From the NCBI GenBank assembly GCA_051000345.1, contig JBPCOJ010000139.1:1-33510 (forward strand): a stretch of DNA of 33,510 nt, in the 5' to 3' direction. Numbering within the stretch: position 1 is the stretch's first letter; the number at the start of each line of letters is the position of its first letter. The DNA is from JBHENC01 sp051000345 (GTDB taxonomy: Bacteria; Acidobacteriota; Blastocatellia; Pyrinomonadales; Pyrinomonadaceae). Made by a program: the position numbers and the translations under genes. The notes under the pieces were generated by a model, which made no database searches, was not told where the DNA came from, and saw only the letters and a program-made list of their open reading frames with translations. Positions 31,564 through 33,510 of this stretch are shown piece by piece.

Positions 31564-32793
31564 ATGACTCGCTCCACAAATAAAAAACTCGCGCTTGTCG
31601 CGCTTGCGCTCACGGCGGCGCTCGCGCTTCAGTTAACGCCGCCCGCGCGCGTCGGTGCATCCGACCATATCGACTCGCCCTCGGTTGCGCAGGATCGCGG
31701 CAGTGATCTTGACGACACATATGCGTTTCTCGATCCGAACGATAACTCGAAGGTTGTTCTGGTTATGACCACGCAAGGTTTCATCGTCTCCGGCGAACAC
31801 TTCGGAATGCCGATTTTTGACCACAACATACGCTACCGCTTCGAGATCGAAAATACGGGCGACGCCAAACCCGACAAGTTTGTTGACGTGACATACTCGA
31901 AGGGACTCGGACGCCAGATGCCGCAAACGGCGACGATTGAATTGCCGAACGGCAAGAAATTTACAGCTCCGACAACCATCTCGACGCAGGAATACACCGC
32001 TCCCGAACAAGTGGTCACGACTGATCCGGCGACCGGCGTTAAATTCTTCGGCGGCAACGCAGACGATCCGTTTTTTCTTGACGACACGGGCGCGAACCGC
32101 ATGGTCGCTTCTTCGATCATGAATCCGGGACATCCGAACAAGTCGCTGCTTTCCGAGCGCGGCGGACGCGACACCTACGCAGGCTTCAACGTGCTTGCCA
32201 CCGTCGTCAGCATTCCGGCGGAAATGCTGCGCGGCAAAGCCGGAAACGTCATCGGCATCAACGCCGTCACACAGCGCCACAAAAACCAGAAGATCGAAGA
32301 CAACGGCGATATAAAAGCCAGCGGCGATTATGTGACGATTGACCGCGCCGGCGGCCCGCTCGTCAATAACGGTCTTATTCCGCCGCCGCGCAAGGATGAG
32401 TACAACGCGGCTTCGACGGAAGACGATGCCAAGGGAAAATTTCAGGCCGACCTCGTTAAATCGCTGAAAGGCTTGGCGACAGACGACGCTCACATCGCAA
32501 TGCTGGCGAAGGCGGCGGTTGAAAAAGGCGACATACTGCGCCTAGACCTTAGCGTTCCGAACAAAGGAGCGCAGGGCGGCAACAACCCTAACGGAGGATT
32601 CGGCAAAATGGGCGGGCGTCGCTTAACCGACGACGTAGTTGATGCGGTTTTCACGATCATCAACAACGGCGCGCCGCTCGGCGATAAAGTCGATGGCAAC
32701 GATGTTGCATTCCGCAACAAGTTTCCGTTTGTTGCCGACCCGACGCAGCCGTTCCCGCCGGGTAGCGGAGCGGACGACCATACGCGGCAGTAA
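31564..32793 (+). CDS. DUF4331 secreted protein, short form
   Basis: 409 residues with a signal peptide (LALVALALTAALALQLTPPARVGA). The mature start ASDHIDSPSVAQDRGSDLDDTYAFLDP is the family hallmark in a variant form, followed by IRYRFEIENTGDAKPD. The C-terminal GGRRLTDDVVDAVFTIINNG and GNDVAFRNKFPFVADP match the 'GRRLxDDVVDixL...DGVxxND..F...FPYL' family ending. Exported, role unknown. The Asp-rich parts could bind metal. AAAGGA lies ten bases before the ATG and a strong terminator follows. It shares the family, and the promoter motif type, with the gene at 26640. Confidence 0.9.
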   Translation: MTRSTNKKLALVALALTAALALQLTPPARVGASDHIDSPSVAQDRGSDLDDTYAFLDPNDNSKVVLVMTTQGFIVSGEHFGMPIFDHNIRYRFEIENTGDAKPDKFVDVTYSKGLGRQMPQTATIELPNGKKFTAPTTISTQEYTAPEQVVTTDPATGVKFFGGNADDPFFLDDTGANRMVASSIMNPGHPNKSLLSERGGRDTYAGFNVLATVVSIPAEMLRGKAGNVIGINAVTQRHKNQKIEDNGDIKASGDYVTIDRAGGPLVNNGLIPPPRKDEYNAASTEDDAKGKFQADLVKSLKGLATDDAHIAMLAKAAVEKGDILRLDLSVPNKGAQGGNNPNGGFGKMGGRRLTDDVVDAVFTIINNGAPLGDKVDGNDVAFRNKFPFVADPTQPFPPGSGADDHTRQ

Positions 32794-32804
32794 AGTTTCC
32801 ATAG

Positions 32805-32853
32805 AACCCGAATCAACGATTCACACGCTCGGAATAGTTGATTCGGGTTTTTG
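32805..32853 (+). terminator. Intrinsic terminator after the second DUF4331 gene
   Basis: A 13-bp perfect stem, aacccgaatcaac (32805-32817) with gttgattcgggtt (32837-32849), a 19-base loop and a T run. Confidence 0.88.
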
Positions 32854-32935
32854 TAATTTAATAAGGCAGAGCGAAAAGGAAAGAAATAATCAGCGTTGAA
32901 AAACGCCGGAGTAATTAAACCAAAGGGGAAATAAA

Positions 32936-33510
32936 ATGATGAAAGAAACAAATAAAAACCGGCTGTTAAATTCTTTGCGAATAACAGCAGCATTGGTGGC
33001 GGCGGTTCTCTTACAAACCATAATTTTCGGCACGGCAACGCAAGCCCAACCGGGACGGAATAATGCTGCCGGCGCGGTATTCGCAATGACGAACGCCACC
33101 GAAGGCAACGAGATTATCACTTACGCTCGCGCGAACGACGGCACTTTAACAAGACTCAACAACGTCGAGAAAACGCGCGGACTTGGTCAAGGAGTTGATA
33201 CGGATACGCAGGGACCGCTCCGACTCAGCCCTGACAATCGTTTTCTGTATGCCGTTAATCCCGGCAGCGACAATATCAGCGTATTTGAAGTGAACGGAAC
33301 ACGCCTCAAATTTTTACAGATAATCGCCGCGGGCGACCAGCCGCTGAGCTTGACCATTCACGGTAATTTACTTTATTCGCTCAACGGCTCGGTTGCCGGA
33401 AACGGAATCAGAGGTTTTAGAAGAGCCGCCGACGGAACATTAACGGAATTGCCGGATTCATTCAGGATGCTCAGTTCGCCGATTGCCGTTCCGGGCGACA
33501 TCGAGTTCAG
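32936..33510 (+). CDS. Lactonase-type beta-propeller protein, 5' part
   Basis: Open from ATG 32936 (AGGGGAAATAAA upstream) to the end of the window, 191 codons so far. The signal region is RITAALVAAVLLQTIIFGTATQAQ. Then propeller blades of the YVTN/6-phosphogluconolactonase-like type: GAVFAMTNATEGNEIITYARANDGTLTRL, GPLRLSPDNRFLYAVNPGSDNISVF and QPLSLTIHGNLLYSLNG. Relatives are annotated as 'lactonase family' or 'beta-propeller fold' proteins of unsure activity; since it is exported, a true phosphogluconolactonase role is unlikely. It follows the DUF4331 terminator; no GGAATAA-type motif with the full pattern was seen before it. Confidence 0.85.
   Translation, partial: MMKETNKNRLLNSLRITAALVAAVLLQTIIFGTATQAQPGRNNAAGAVFAMTNATEGNEIITYARANDGTLTRLNNVEKTRGLGQGVDTDTQGPLRLSPDNRFLYAVNPGSDNISVFEVNGTRLKFLQIIAAGDQPLSLTIHGNLLYSLNGSVAGNGIRGFRRAADGTLTELPDSFRMLSSPIAVPGDIEF

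Noticed and set aside
31549..31566. GGAATAAA directly before the second DUF4331 gene as a promoter
   Set aside because: It overlaps the ribosome site and start codon and lacks the second box; the site at 31496 fits instead.

Overview
The window looks like chromosomal DNA of a Gram-negative heterotroph. The best guess is Acidobacteriota of the Blastocatellia type, inferred from the mix of DUF4331, sortilin-like Asp-box, DUF417, DUF4142 and DUF1223 proteins with several ECF sigma factors; no rRNA or other phylogenetic marker was available to confirm it. A beta-barrel protein with a C-terminal Phe supports an outer membrane. No tRNA, rRNA or CRISPR array was seen.

Layout. 1-1765 is a scar-like zone: the C-terminal end of a DUF5996 gene, a DUF4214-like remnant, a strong two-way terminator, a small membrane-protein gene with a homopolymer frameshift, and an IS200-type TnpA flanked by GAA-capped palindromes. 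An alpha/beta hydrolase (haloperoxidase type) follows. 2907-7126 is a lysine/diaminopimelate operon: sigma70 promoter, lysine riboswitch aptamer, intrinsic terminator, then lysC-dapB-dapA-dapD with overlapping genes; a Xer-type recombinase follows 100 bp later. 8208-13391 holds an EamA permease and a BNR-repeat secreted protein on the minus strand, divergent from a large sortilin-like Asp-box protein.

13497-21866 is a run of minus-strand genes rich in regulators: ECF sigma, membrane anti-sigma, small soluble anti-sigma, a TnpB element, two Crp/Fnr regulators, a second ECF sigma, two tandem DUF417 (RclC-like) membrane proteins and a DUF4142 lipoprotein. 22160-33510 continues on the plus strand (apart from an IS5-family transposase) with an Lrp/AsnC regulator, aquaporin, DUF1223, DUF4331, a TPR protein, a frameshifted beta-barrel protein, an alpha/beta hydrolase, a second DUF4331 and the start of a lactonase-like beta-propeller.

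Main observation. A bipartite promoter-like motif, GGAATAA(A/G)-N15-GNAT, usually preceded by CG, occurs seven times between genes with identical spacing. It lies upstream of the aquaporin, both DUF4331 genes, the beta-barrel gene, the small anti-sigma, the first DUF417 gene and a Crp/Fnr gene. The same heptamer found by chance elsewhere lacks the second box. I infer that 13.5-33 kb is one ECF-sigma-driven envelope or oxidant-stress regulon, cross-wired to Crp/Fnr through a perfect TGTCA-N6-TGACA palindrome in front of an ECF sigma gene. Three mobile elements (TnpB element, MITE, IS5-type) sit a few tens of bases or less in front of start codons inside this regulon, and one ECF sigma shows signs of decay.
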